NCBI GenBank assembly: GCA_029891345.1 | Contig: CM057000.1 | Coordinates: 133,536,163 to 133,600,162, forward strand | DNA length: 64,000 nt | From: Dryococelus australis | Taxonomy: Eukaryota; Arthropoda; Insecta; Phasmatodea; Phasmatidae | Direction: 5' to 3' | In this document: positions 23,837-36,342 of the stretch, piece after piece | Layout of the letters: each line of letters begins with the position of its first letter | Numbering within the stretch: the stretch's first letter is position 1 | Notes under the pieces: generated by a model | The model's input: the letters and a program-made list of their open reading frames with translations, nothing else | Told to the model about the DNA's origin: nothing | The model's database searches: none | Made by a program: the position numbers and the translations under genes

Positions 23837-25349
23837 ATAACTAACTTTTCTCCGTCACTGACATAGCGTCCGTTAATTTCCCATAGCGACCGATGGTGTT
23901 ATCCGGCAAATATGCACAGATGGCAGACATCAAATCAAGCTAATACTATTCACAAACATGGTGTTTCTTCTCAATTTACAAATAACTAGGTCAAATATTT
24001 CTTCCCGAATGTCAAGTACGTGTTTCTTCTTTAATGACACCGCAATATCGATGATCGTATCATGGTTTCTACCTCACTTCCCATACCCAATAATTTCACA
24101 TAATTTGTATCTGATGTCCAGGACAAACCTGTATATAATTTTACCAATTTACGCAAAAGACTCGACAAGTGACTACTCATATTAATTTAACAAAACGTAA
24201 TCGGATAATATAAAAAAAACACGTAGGTTTGTTTCCACACATCTTAGTTTACGTATTTCAGCAAGGTTTGACTGGAAATTGCATACCTCGGATCCCTAAT
24301 ACAAACACACTGTTACTGTAACTGTGTACAAAATAAATTCTAAGCGAACAACAAGATTAAACTGTTAAACTGCATCAGATACAATTTGGTACAAAAGTGG
24401 CTAAGTCACCATAGTTACTTCGACATCATCTGGATAAAACGTTATTAATGAAATAAATAAAAAATAATTAAACTATGTATGAAGTTGGCATTTCTTACCT
24501 GGAACTGTTAAAATACAAAATCCAAAGATTTAAGTTATTTAAGATGTGATATTGTTTGAAAGTACGCCAACCATGTATACCTACGTTATGTGCTACAAAG
24601 AACTAGCACTTTAGCGGAAAACTTTTTCACGTGAGTGTGTTCGTTCTGTGGGTGGTTTATACAGGGACTTTTATTACATCTTAAATGTCTGTCATTGCAC
24701 ACGAGGGTATAAATACTTTTAACACGTTGCCTCTAAGTTCCACTACCGCTATGCCAAAACTATGATTAAATAATAATAATACCGGGAAACAGTCTAATAA
24801 TTGGTTACACAAGTCTGGACTTGACAAGGTTTAGAGCAATAAAACACGAAATGGATACGTTCATTCGCGAAAACGAAGTAACCAACATGGCGTCGCTTAC
24901 ATATCGGAGGCGGTCCAGAGCGATATGTCCTTATTAAAACTCGTGAAAGTTGGAGTTGTTGCAAGTACAAAGTAGCAATGTCACAATATTTTGAAACCAT
25001 TATTATGTTACTGGAAACGCGTTATTGTTTTCAACCTCTGACAGGAATTTAAAATTTGTTCATTAATGTTACGAAACTGCTGATCGCAGGCACCGCAAAT
25101 AGCGTAGATTGCTGTGACACCATCTCAAAGTTGTTGGTCCTGTCTGTCAAAATTCCGGCCTTTGTAAAGGAATTTTCTCAATGAAAAAATTAATTTACAC
25201 ATTACGATCCTACTGCCTAATTGTAACAAGTAAAAAGGCATTTATACAGGGTTATTTGAAACCACGATAAACGCAGGCTTTTATGCAATAGTCTTTTTGA
25301 AGTCTACAATCGTTTTTAGAAGTAGGTTAAATTTTGTTACTCACGAACA
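23837..25349. other. unassigned AT-rich intergenic sequence
   Basis: Short frames occur but none has recognisable content. There are no tandem repeats or inverted termini that I could pair. Confidence 0.45.
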
Positions 25350-25900
25350 CCCGCATTGATTGCAGGATGTGTTCCCTGGTTATGCGCGGTTCGGCACTGT
25401 GGAGAGTGAGTGACTCACCTCGACCCTACCCTCCCCCAAGCAGACCCGCTCACTGCTCCGTCGCCCGGCAGCTGGAGGAATGATTGACAGCCAGTCTGGA
25501 CGGCGTCACAGCCCCTCCTTTCCGTGCCGGAGGAATCGACGACCTCGGCGGACAGGCAAGAGTTTTCTGGTAATCATTGCCCTCGGTGCTAGTTGGCATT
25601 TGGAGAAGTTTCTGGGCCAGGGCCGACGACACTATAGATACCTTCTGCAGCCGGAGAGCAGTCGATCTTAGTAGTAGTAGCCATCTGGTATAAGTGCGGC
25701 ATTTTGGCAAAGTCTGGTGCAGCGAGGGGCATCAGCGGAGCGGATGTACGACGCGGAGGATGCTGGACAACGGTTGACGAGTGTTTGTGCGTTGTGGACG
25801 GACGAGAGTGTGCGATAACCGACGAGTAGAGTGCTACTGTACATTGCGGCGTTTCGGAACACCCTAGAACATTCCGGGTTGTTGGAATGTGGACTGAATT
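25350..25900 (+). other. GC-rich island, possible LTR or promoter
   Basis: CpG-rich relative to its surroundings. It contains a TATA-like TCTGGTATAAGTGCGG near 25684-25700 and many GACGA/CGGACG motifs. Downstream (to about 26220) the DNA turns AT-rich with an AATAAA-like GTAAATAAATTAGGG near 26155. This resembles the organisation of a retroviral-type LTR or a host promoter plus first exon. I could not pair ends or find a duplication, so the class is open. Confidence 0.3.
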
Positions 25901-26435
25901 AAAATGGGACTGATTGAATGTGTGCTACGGACTTTAATGTAACTATTGAAACTGCCAAACATAGACATATAATTTGTAAAATACTCTCAATAGGTTTAAA
26001 AACACTGTTTATTAGGACTGCTTTTAGTTTTTTTTATTGCATTAATTTCCTTGAGGTGAATGCGAGTTGCATTAATTAAATTGATTAATTAATTTAAATA
26101 GCAAATTATAGCCATTTACCGTGAGATATTAAGTCCAGTGTATTCTGTAGAGGTTGTAAATAAATTAGGGAATAATTATTAACAAATTCATTAAAGTAAC
26201 ACCTGGAATTCTTAACGAACCTGGATGAGCCCTCTAACTCTGATAAATTGTAATACTATAAAATTCTCGAGTCTTTATTACTAGAAAACGAAATCTTAGT
26301 ATTTGTTTATTTATATGTAAGCTTTTGTGTGACTGGCTAAACTTATGACTTGGCTATTGATTTTTCTACAGTAGTTTCCAGTTTATGCTACCATTAACCT
26401 TAAGCAGTAGTAAATATCAATGTCATCGAGTATAT

Positions 26436-26799
26436 AGGCTGTTCACGGTACAATGAGCACTTTTGAAAGATCTGCTTAAGAGCTACTTGTATGCACGCAG
26501 CGTATTATTCCGCCTTATGTAAAATTAACATTGCCATGGACCTCATCACTATATTCTTGCTCATTTTTACACTTCGATGCATTAAAAAAACTTAAAGCGA
26601 AGGAAATAATTATAAGTTATCACAAATGGTTACCTAACACTTTTTATTCGACGTTATCATATGTAACTACATTACTTCCATCGTTACCAACTTTACTAGG
26701 CGCATGTCACTCAGTGCGCCCGTTAGAATATATGCAGTTAGCGACAGTGACTTTTTCTGAGGTTGATTTCAAAAGTGCTCTCTTTATCGTGAATAGCCT
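26436..26799 (+). mobile_element. MITE family M, copy
   Basis: Ends AGGCTGTTCACGGTACAATG and TCTTTATCGTGAATAGCCT. The interior lacks part of the region after CTCATCACTATATTC, so this copy carries a deletion. A second right-end fragment of the family lies at 26829-26863. Confidence 0.85.
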
Positions 26800-26828
26800 T
26801 TATTTGCTATTATTACAAATGAGAGAGA

Positions 26829-26863
26829 GCTTTCAAAAGTACTCACTTTACCGTGAATAGCCT
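26829..26863 (+). mobile_element. MITE family M terminal fragment
   Basis: Only the right terminus is present (GCTTTCAAAAGTACTCACT then TTACCGTGAATAGCCT). It lies immediately beside the 26436-26799 copy, as in the composite at 19.8-20.5 kb. Confidence 0.75.
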
Positions 26864-27896
26864 ATACCTCCACCTACACTTCAATCCTGCTTTCCGAACG
26901 GTTTAATTTGCATGACATGATATATCAAACCGTAAGAACGACTAACCTTCAATGTAGATTGCGATGTCCCTTCCAGTCGTAATTTGGGGTAAATTAGATT
27001 CTGCATTAAATGAGTCGACGCAGTTTCATGAAACAAATTGCCTTCAACCGTGTACTGTTAGTATTCTTGTGAAGTTGTGTTCATATCAGTGCAGGCATTA
27101 TAATTTAATGAGCGAAGTAATTTCTTTTTCGCAAGCAAAGCAGAGCGCCTTGAGAAATGTTAGTGTCATTTGCTTTAAAAAGTGCGTGGCTGGACGAATT
27201 TTCACGAAACCCGCAACGAGTGACAAACATTACTGTGGAAATATGTTGTAAAATTTTGCATCAATTCTGTTCATCCATTAAGTTTCTCGACAATTGTTTT
27301 CGTTACTCGCAATGTAATAGCAACGGCCGCCATTTCAAATCTGAGGGAATTTTGCTCGTAAATGTTAAGCATAGTCTTGTTTAGGTCATTTGACGATTAT
27401 TTAAGAAACGTTGTCTTCTGTATGAAGGATTAATAAACTGTATTTCCTCAAAACGTGTCTTTATTTAAATGGCGAGTGTTTCAGCTATTCACACTTTTTA
27501 AAGGTCTGCATTCGAAAGGTCTTGGCGTTGTTTTTGTATCGGGAAAAAGAATCACGTTTAACTCTTGTAGTATTCTGTTGACAACTTAAATAAAACATAT
27601 TTTCTCACGACGTTGGAAGTAATGATCACAGTCAAGGGTATTTATTAATCGCTGTCGAAACAGAAGGAAAATCGTGAACATCAATCAATAATCACAAACC
27701 GATATTGTTTATTGAAATCGTTGGGTGCGTATTTATAGCTTTGATTAGAATTTTCATAATTTTTTGTTATTAATTGAATAAGTATGCAGTGGAATATGAG
27801 CCAGCTGGTGTAAACGCCACCTGAAAGTCAAACGACAGTGTTTATTTCGATATGTACGCGGAAATATACACGAGCAATGGACTGAAATTATAAACC
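26864..27896. other. unassigned intergenic sequence
   Basis: A few open frames of 75-95 codons occur on the plus strand at 26964-27384, with no recognisable domain and no splice context I would trust. No repeats were identified. Confidence 0.4.
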
Positions 27897-27938
27897 TAGC
27901 AGGGCTTTCAAAAGTGCTCATTTTACCGTGAACAGCCT
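27897..27938 (+). mobile_element. MITE family M terminal fragment
   Basis: A lone right terminus, CTAGCAGGGCTTTCAAAAG then TGCTCATTTTACCGTGAACA and GCCT. It precedes a full copy by 46 bp. Confidence 0.8.
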
Positions 27939-27984
27939 TTACTGAGATCGTGCAGGCTGCTGAGGAGGACGACACGGGTGATAT

Positions 27985-28409
27985 AGGCTGTTCTCGGTAA
28001 AATGAGAACTTTTGTAAGCCCTGCCTAAGTTCTACTTGTATGCACGTTATGTACCCTTCCACCCTATGTAAACTTGGCACTGCCATGGACCTCATCACTT
28101 AATTCATGCGTTTGTCAAGTGAAACAGTGAAATTATTAGAAAAGTAAATATTTTACAAATCTGCTCATTTTTACACTTCAGTGCATTAAAAAAGAATCAG
28201 ATAGCGAAAGAAATAATATAACTTATGACAAATTGTTAACTAACTTTTTTATTCCACGTTAAGATATCGAACTACTTTCCATCCTTCGTTACCAACTTTA
28301 CTGGGCGCAAGTCACCCAGTGCGCCCATACTAATATATATGGAGGCAAGGGCAGTGACTTTTTTATAAGGTTCATTTCTAAAGGGCTCACTTTATCGTGC
28401 GAACAGCCT
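27985..28409 (+). mobile_element. MITE family M, copy
   Basis: Ends AGGCTGTTCTCGGTAAAATG and TTATCGTGCGAACAGCCT. The full interior includes GTCAAGTGAAACAGTGAAAT and CCAACTTTACTGGGCGCAAG. Confidence 0.88.
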
Positions 28410-29147
28410 TTACACACATGCAGCACGTTGGCGACCAACCATGCATGGAGCTGCCGTGGCTGGACCCCGAGGACGGGGAACGACAAGGGCGCTGGTTGAG
28501 AGTTCAGCCGGGAGTGTTCTTGGAAGCAGGGACCATTCCGAGCCAATGCCGGGATAGTTTTCCAAGGGGAGGGCGCACAATGGGGCGGCCAACCCCAGTG
28601 AGACAATGGGACCAACCCCACCTCTCGCGCGGCACTCGAGAGAGTACGACCAGGGTTGAAGGTCCCAGCTGGCAGGCTGCAAACAGCGGCCTTTGTTCTG
28701 CCGTCGACAGCTTAATGAGAGGCGGGATGTATATACGTATATCTGCTCGTGGAGCCACTCTCCGAGGGGTTGAAGTGAGGAGGAATGAACACCTAGCCTG
28801 CGCGCAGCCGCCCACTTCAGAGGTACAACACCTCCCCCCCCCCCCCCCAAATTACTCCTTGAGAGCTCACAATTCACGGCTACTGCGACACGTGTTGCTT
28901 CTCAGATGTAGTCGGCCAATCCAGGCTGCACGACCAGAGACTGCCAGGGATGTTAGATCGCCAGTACTCTGCTATGGTATGGGTAGAGATGGTGGGAAAT
29001 CACGAAAATTTTTTGAGCCAACATGATCTTCTCTAACACTATTTTATTCTTTCATGATTGAATGAACGAGGTTTTGACTCGACTAAGTTGTTTGCAGACC
29101 AATCACGAATGCTCTGCCTTGTAGTACTAGAATCCTCGTTGGTCCGG
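28410..29147. other. GC-rich segment with long overlapping open frames
   Basis: A plus-strand frame of 209 codons (28397-29026) and a minus-strand frame of 155 codons overlap here. The sequence is GC-rich with a C-run at about 28833-28849, so long stop-free frames on both strands are expected by composition. The plus frame starts inside the MITE. I recognise no protein family in either strand. It may be a captured gene fragment or a promoter-like region, but neither is shown. Confidence 0.3.
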
Positions 29148-29407
29148 TGGGGGCCACGGTGGCTGAGCGGTTGGCACGCTCGCCTCCCACCAAGGCGAAC
29201 CGCGGGTTCAATCCCCGGCCGGGTCACCGGATTTTTCGCAAGTGGGAATTGTGCTGGACGATGCCGTTGTTCGGCGGGTTTTTTTGGGGATCTCCCATTT
29301 TCCCCGCCACTTCATTCCGGCGCTGCTCCATATTCACTGCGATCACCCTCGTCGGCTCTCAAGACCTCGGTGTTAAGAGCCGCCCAAATCTGTTCACTCA
29401 CTCATTG
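29148..29407 (+). repeat. SINE family A
   Basis: One of the best-preserved copies, running GGGGCCACGGTGGCTGAGCG, GGTTCAATCCCCGGCCGGG, GTGCTGGACGATGCCG, ATTCCGGCGCTGCTCC and AGAGCCGCCCAAATCTG. Confidence 0.95.
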
Positions 29408-30613
29408 GTACAGTTAAAAGGGGTGGCATCTTCATACATGCATGACAGCCAGTAAGGAAAGAAATCTGTCGTACATGTGTACAGTATGTTGAATTCTAGC
29501 AAACAGTCAACTTTTCCCGCGATAATGATACACAGGCGCAAAACTGTGGCACATTTCTAACAACCGTGTAAAATCGCGATTTTTTGTTTGTTTGACTTCC
29601 ATTACACAACAGTTGTTTCAACGTTACGCTACTGATATAAAATACAAATTAAATATTTCAAATGAAACAAATAAATGATTCATCACCTGGTATATAAGAC
29701 ACAAAATTATCATTCCACCTTTATAAAATATGATGTTACACCTCTGCCTGCACAGCAAAGGAATGTGTTTGTTAACAAAAATAGGCCAAATTATCCGCAC
29801 ATAATATAGAACAACACAGCCTGACTGAAAACAATAAAGGACGAACTCACAAATTAAGAGGGAACATCTGAACACCTCCAGAAACCCCAAGAATATTAAT
29901 ACATTTCAATATCGTTATCTCGTTCGTGAAAACTCGAAAAGTTCAAACTCTAATTCGCAGATAAATCACAGTGGTTCGGATTTCGGCTTAAACCAAGCAG
30001 GCAATAAAGTTATTATCTTTTTATTATACTTTTCAATTATAAGCTGCTTATTTTTACTGTAGTCAGATTGTGGTACATTTGCGTAGTATGGACACATTTG
30101 CGTAGTATGGACACATTTGCGTAGTATGGACACTTTGCTTGTCAAGGGACATGGTACACAAGGTCTAATTATGGTACAAGTGCCACAAAAATGGCACGTC
30201 TCACTTCAGCACTGTGTGAAGAAGTGGTAGCCTCTTTCACACACGAGCTTAACCTGCCAGTGCGAATAGTTAAAGATTCTGGGGCGCGACAGCGCAATTT
30301 CGGCTCCATACTGTATGTTCACACTGCCCAGGAGCGCATAAGATCCCCAATTGCACCAATGTCCAAAAAAGCCCCAATTGCAAGAAAGCGCATAATGCCA
30401 AGTACCTGCTATGTGAAGTGTAGATAAGAGAGTTGAAGAAACGCGCTCCTAAAAACTATCCGTAATCAAGGTACAGGCCACCCAAAGCTACATCTAAATC
30501 TTGTGCCTTTACTATCAAACCCACGATGATTTCTAGGCATCACAAAATTACCTACGAACAAGTTCTACAAATAATACCTACTATTTTTAAATGTAACATT
30601 TACTATTTATAGA
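29408..30613. other. AT-rich intergenic sequence with a short tandem repeat
   Basis: A 19-bp unit (ACACATTTGCGTAGTATGG) occurs three times head to tail at about 30074-30132. A 78-codon frame at 30191-30427 is unrecognised. Otherwise I see nothing. Confidence 0.5.
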
Positions 30614-31605
30614 AGTAGTAGGGAAATGGGGAATTGGGGCCATCGGCGTCTCCGATCCATGTGACTTTTGACCTTGACCTTTACCCGTGGATCTTCGACC
30701 TCTGTTATCAGTAAAAAACCTTAAAAAAATTTGAAAAAATTTATTATTAAAAATTATTAAAAGCATCCACAGAAATTACCCATTTTTTCCCGAAATACTG
30801 ACAGGGATCAGCGACCCAGGTGCCAGGGATCAGCGACCCAGGGTCAGATCCAGGTGACCAGGAGACAGGGATATTACCTATGACCTTTGACCTTTCACCT
30901 TTAAAATGAGAAAAAATCACAAAAAATATAAAAAATCACAACGAATTAAAAAATAAATAGAATTAAAAGAAAGTATTAATAAAAAAATTAATTGAAAATC
31001 GTTCAAAAATTTAAGAAATCATTTTAAAACTAATTTATACAACATTTTATTTTAAAAATTTCTTAATTAAAAGTCTTTAACCCCGGCGGCCATTTGCCCC
31101 CTTTTCCCTAAAAAATTTTTCTTAAAAAATTTACAAAAATTTAATTTAAAAACTTACATTTCCGTAGGTCCCCCCAGCACAACCAATTACTCACCACTGT
31201 TCTACTCCAGCAGATGACTGACTCCATCGCACCCACTCCCCTCACCTATACTCATTCCGCCATCTTGATTTTTTCGTTCGTCATTAGTTTACATGCTACT
31301 GGAGATTTGACTCTCGCCTTGGCTTGACTGCCATTTTTGATTATATGATACTGGAGACTGTCATATTGGTTTTTTGTTTGTCATTTGTTTATACATTACT
31401 AGAGGCCACCATATTGGTAGGCGACCACCATCTGGTAGGTGACCACCAACTAGGTAGGTGACCATCATCTTGGTATACATCACCCATCCACCATCTTGGA
31501 AGACAATGCCCAATAGCAATTGACCTTTGACCTATGAATTTGAAAACCAAAATTCGAGAAAAATGCATCAAAGTCAGCAAGCATAATACATTACAGACTA
31601 CTAAA
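30614..31605 (-). repeat. left terminal inverted repeat of the 6.9-kb element
   Basis: Inverted relative to 36343-37499. It contains two copies of CAGGGATCAGCGACCCA (30803-30819, 30824-30840) and TGACCT direct repeats (30669-30680, 30881-30893, 31521-31533). It also has repeated CCACCAT(A/C)T(T)GG motifs at 31405-31495. The middle is very AT-rich with long A/T runs. Confidence 0.85.
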
Positions 31606-31790
31606 GGCCGGTCACGTTAAAATGAGCACTCTAGAAATCAACCTTTGAAAAAAAAACCAGTGCCCACAACTGCATATTCATAACCATGTATGTTACCGCA
31701 TAGGCTGGGGATGAACTCGCCCAGTTATGTTGGTAATGAAATTTGAAAAGTAGTTCTAAGAAATAATGCTGTATTGCAAGTGTAATGTTT
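31606..31790 (-). mobile_element. truncated MITE family M inside the 6.9-kb element
   Basis: A degenerate start (AGGCCGGTCACGTTAAAATG then AGCACTCTAGAAATCAACC) and the first part of the family M interior (GCCCAGTTATGTTGGTAATG) are recognisable. The rest is lost. It sits at the inner edge of the left terminal repeat. Confidence 0.6.
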
Positions 31791-32123
31791 AAATTTACGG
31801 CTACTTAAGCTGTTTGAAGTTTATTTTATACAGTTTAAAGTAATTATCGGCGTAAAGATAATGTATCTACTGTAACTCATAATTATATTGTGTCACGTGA
31901 TCGGCGCAACGGTCAAAACCTACGGCCCGTTATTGTGGTTCCTTCATGCTTGTTGCTTGGCTTTGCTTGTGAGGAGTGGTTGCGAGGCAAACAACAAATT
32001 TGGAAGCTGGAAGTTGTTGTGTTCTAATATTTCTCATTTATTTTTCAGCTTATCTGCAATCATCATTGTTGTGTTATAGGTCGTATAGTGTTTAATTATG
32101 TTGTAGTGATTTTGTGTAAAGTC

Positions 32124-33839
32124 ATGAGTTCCAGCAAACTACGTACGAATAGTCAGCGTCAGGAAGACATTATAAATCTCGCCGAAAGTATTTATTCTTT
32201 AATTCGTCGAGGAGAGATGAAGCCGTGCAAGGTCATCGAACGAGTTGCAGAAATGATGAGAATTTCAACTGCAGCTGTCCGGAGGTAAGTGTAAACGTGT
32301 TTTTACGACGTGTTTCCCCGAACAGGTTTTACGACGTGTTTTCCCCGCTTATCCCCAACACGTTGTTGAAGTAAATCGTTGAAAAAGAACATGTAAGAAT
32401 CAACAGTTAGGAAACGTGATACTATAAACGGAAAGTTAAATTACAATAATGGAAGTAAATAAACGACAGCATAAACACGACATTAATATATTCAAATGAA
32501 TTTCTGAAGTACATGTTATATCCTAAGTTTGAAAAATAGTACAACCTTTCTTTCAAATCTGTCTTGATAACAAGTCAAGATTTTGCAGCCAATAATTATA
32601 CGTTAATTTCGTGCGTTTTTATATCACTGTGTTGTTTTGTCATGCAGACGTAACATCAAATGCATCTGTATGTATCTACGTATGACCAGCCACGTAACCT
32701 TTCTTAAATCTGCCTTTAAAACAATTGCAAATTTTGCCGGCAGTAATTAAACATTAATTTTACACGTTTGTATATGACTGTTATTTTGTAAGGTATGCCT
32801 AACCTCAAACTTGTGTTCGTGTAGTTATTCATCCCAAGTTACAGTGTTAAGTTTTACACGTCACAGTTTGATGCTACACGAAAGGTGTTTAAACACCCCT
32901 ATAAATTATAAAATCTTGAAGCTGGTTTTGTTAACTATAGACCTCTAGCTGTGCTTGTTCCCGAAATTGTTTCTTGATGCAAGTGTCATTGTTTAATCTG
33001 GCAATGCTTGCCGTAATAAGAATGAGAAAGCATTAATAAATAATTGTCAACAGTTATAGAATAATTACATGTTTAAATTTCGAAATGGATGTTCGACAAG
33101 ACTACTTGCTACATTTTGAGAAATATCAACTAAGATAGTATGCGTTCTTGAGTAGGCATAATTGTTTGTTATATCTGCCATTTTGGCCGCAAAAATATTG
33201 TAGTTATTGAAATTTAATGTAACGGTAAATTACACGTCATAGTCAACACCCCAGACTCCCAGAGCTCCTGTTTACTTGCAAATGCATGTTTTGTAAAGGA
33301 TAGATTACATTACGCAGTGTATGTGTTAAATTAAGTACAGTATATCTAAAGAAGCTCTATGAGCTAGCTTTCAATAAGGACCGGGCTACAATTGACATAC
33401 CTAACACATTCACAGTTATAGCGATAGGCACATACAAAACACAAAAGCACAGTGGCCTGGCTACAATTGATATAATTATAATAATATTAGTTGGTTTATG
33501 TTGCCACATTTGTACCGAAGAAATTAAGGTCTGTACATAGAGTTTATGTTAAATGATTTGCATTATTGCTTTGATGCTCTGGTGCCTCATTTTAGACACA
33601 CAGTTTTTAAGTGTACCTTGCACAAAGTTTCCTTCAGATGGGCAAAGTGTGTCGACCACGTGGAGAAGCAGATTGCAGAGGACTGGGAGAAGGGAGTGCA
33701 TGAAGCCGCTGACATACCTCCATTCATCATCTCCTTGGATCCGTATTTGGACACCACTGACGAAGATGATCCTGGCAGTGGCTGTGGAGTATTGGCAGTT
33801 CCAATGACAGAGGTATCAGGCTGTTCTACCGCACAGTAG
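32124..33839 (+). CDS. two-exon gene remnant: N-terminal HTH joined to a transposase-like C-terminus
   Basis: Exon 1 (32124-32284) starts at an ATG and encodes about 53 residues with a likely helix-turn-helix (IINLAESIYSLIRRGEMK to RISTAAVRR). It ends at a strong 5' splice site, GGAG|GTAAGT. A 3' site TGCCTCATTTTAG at 33583-33595 precedes exon 2 (33596-33839), which reads RWAKCVDHVEKQIAEDW, PFIISLDPYL and an acidic tail before TAG. Exon 1 leaves two bases of a codon and the frame of exon 2 needs exactly one more, so the junction is in frame (about 135 residues). Both ends resemble, from memory, the first and last parts of insect proteins carrying a Tc1/IS630-like DDE_3 domain. The catalytic middle is absent from the 1.3 kb between them. 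It is probably an internally deleted transposase-like gene. If expressed it would bind DNA without catalysis, which is inference. A polyadenylation-like CAAATAAAAGC lies near 34028. Confidence 0.5.
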
Positions 33840-35769
33840 GTGCTGGATGGTCAGTGGCGGTAAGGGTTGTATGACCAGGTAAAGGTATTTGCATTTTGCA
33901 GCTTCTTGTTTGTTGTATACACGTATCTGTTATGGGTGGGTACTATTTGTTATTGGAGTCCACATATGTTTATGTATTTGTCATGTTGTTTAAGATATGT
34001 TATTTGGTTTTGGTGTCTAGTATAAAACAAATAAAAGCGATAATTTTTTACATAATATATACCGTTTTTGCAAAATTTATTCTAAATATTCAAATGTGTG
34101 CCGCATGTTACGATAAGGTCATGTATATTTAGTTCCTTGTTAAAATAAATGTCATTGTAACATGTTAACATGTTTGAAATATTGTTAATATAATTGTCAT
34201 GATAGATTTACATCTTAAAAAATAAGTTGTATATTAATATGAAATTTTGTTGTGTGTGTCGGTCGTACACTAGATAAAAGTAACTTGCCTGTAAGTATTA
34301 CTTTTATAATTTGTCCTTTACATTATCATTTTGCTGAAATTTGTGGATATATATTAGTTTTACATTAATAATAAGACATTTCTTTCAGCTTTGTGTGTGC
34401 ACGCATGAACCATGTTTCGTAAGCATAGTAATTTTCTTGAAATACTTTTCTCATTGAAGTTTTCAGTTTTGCTGCAGTCATTGCGATGAAGAAACCACAA
34501 CAATGATGAGAGTCCATGCACTTTACCTGTAAAATTGGTTTCTTGAGGTCTGTGTGGGTTTGACAAGAAGGTAATGTCGCACCCATTTGGGCCACAAGAG
34601 ACACCGGAAATGTGGCCATCGCCGGATCGGCATTTCACTTAGCTATAAATTATATACTTTATTTTTAGAATTATTTTGTACAAATGAAGGTGGTGCCAGT
34701 TACAAGCCTGGTATACACTTCTGTTACTACTTCAATTCACAGTATAAATGTTCAGTTCTTTTTTGGAGGGTCTCAGAAAGGTACGAACACCGAGTAACGG
34801 TGTCAAAAAAATGTATGTATACACAGATGCATTCGTTTATATTTTAAGTGTAAATTATTTTTATATTATATACACATAATAAGCCTATGATGAAATATAT
34901 TTATCTCTATTTATATATAAAGCTAACTTTAAAATGTACACATACATGTACATATTTTATATATTTTACTATTTTATTTAGTACATATTTGTATGTACAG
35001 TCACGTTAGTGCCGTCATGTTAAGTTTATTAACACCATCTACTTCTGTGCAGTGGTGTACTCTTTGCTCGGCTCAGATCCCCTAGTCTTACTGCACTGCG
35101 CTGCCTCCCTGCCTTCCCCTTTCACCTTCGTACATCGTTATTTTTTTATTTGTTTAAGGCCTTGCACGGCCTCGCTATTCTTCAGACATCTGCTACGTTA
35201 CGCCGCTACCTTATGGCTGCAGGATGCATGTTTTTTCCTGGTAGCTTAGTTGCACTCCACTTTGGTCAGCTGAGGGCAAACACAGCTATCATGTTTTCAA
35301 GCTGACGTTTTACTAGACACGTTACAGAACGATGGGGCACTTAGAAAACCGCGAGTCGTGGGAAATATTTAGTTTGCGGTACAATTTTTAAATGTTTGGT
35401 AATTTGTGTGACAAGTGGTGTTGTACCTTGGGTGTGTAGTAGTGCTAGTCTACTCCAAAATCTTGATTTGGCTGCCCTTCCAAATTATGTTTCGGCTTAA
35501 CCAATGTGTGTCCTGTTTTAATGTGTCATGTTAGTCCTTATTCACCGCCCAAATTTAATGTTTGATATTTCATGGTTTCCATGACTTCATCGCTAGGGCG
35601 TTCAGTTTTCTATTGTTTGTTGTGTAAAGTTTTTGTCTATCGGAGCTTTGACATGACCCAAACGATTATATATGTTTTTTTTTGTATATTTTACATCATA
35701 TATACATATATACATTAAAATTAATGTTATATTTCTATATTTATATGTACATGGGTCATTATAGAAATT
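33840..35769. other. interior of the 6.9-kb element, unassigned
   Basis: AT-rich DNA with a minus-strand frame of 92 codons at 34360-34638 that I do not recognise. TATATA-rich stretches occur near 34850-34990 and 35690-35750. No second gene is supported. Confidence 0.45.
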
Positions 35770-35895
35770 TTGGGGTCGTTTTGGGGTCATTAGGGGTCAG
35801 AATCGCAATCAAGGGGCATCATGGGTCATTATGGGTCAGTGGGGTCGATGGGGCCAATGGGCTCTATGGGGTCGGTCTTGTGAGGGGTCGGTCCG
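35770..35895 (+). repeat. G-rich GGGGTCA array
   Basis: About ten closely spaced G3-G4 runs, most followed by TC (TGGGGTCGTT, TGGGGTCATT, AGGGGTCAG, ATGGGTCATT, ATGGGTCAGT, GGGGTCGATG, TGGGGTCGG, AGGGGTCGG). The spacing is compatible with G-quadruplex formation on the plus strand. GGGTCA is also a nuclear-receptor-type half-site. Confidence 0.7.
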
Positions 35896-36183
35896 ACAAC
35901 AGGAGTCAGTTGTCTACTTTAAGTGTGACCATGATTTATAGGTGAGAGAAGAACTGTCTGGAAGAAACTGTTGAAGATATAACTGCATGGTAATGTGATC
36001 AAGTAACTAGCATCTAAAGCCTGCCTACCTGCATGTGTGCGATGTCTCAATGCTTGCATGTGATGGGTTAGCTGCAATCATGTGGTAACTTGGTCATTGG
36101 CTGGTCTGTGTCTGCACAATGTATTAATGGTGCAGTGCGATTGGTTCAAATTCAATACGATGCCATAGGGCTTGCACACTTGT

Positions 36184-36195
36184 ATATTATAAGCA
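36184..36195 (+). promoter_or_regulatory. TATA-like promoter candidate
   Basis: GTATATTATAAG followed by a GC-richer leader (GTAGGGAGGTAAGCCGGG) reads like a core promoter just inside the right terminal repeat. This is sequence pattern only, with no linked gene identified downstream. Confidence 0.25.
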
Positions 36196-36342
36196 GTAGG
36201 GAGGTAAGCCGGGAGGTTTAGTTTGGCAGCAGCTGAGTGGAAGGTGGATCGTCTCGGCTAGCTTCTGCCTCTTCACATAGATTTTTCTCGAGTTTTTGTT
36301 TTTACGTCATTCAAGGTCATGGTGTTAAGGTAACGGCAGTCT

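Noticed and set aside
25369..26198. LTR bounded by TGTTCC and GTAACA
   Set aside because: The flanking bases show no target duplication and the ends were chosen only for TG/CA, so the boundaries are not supported.
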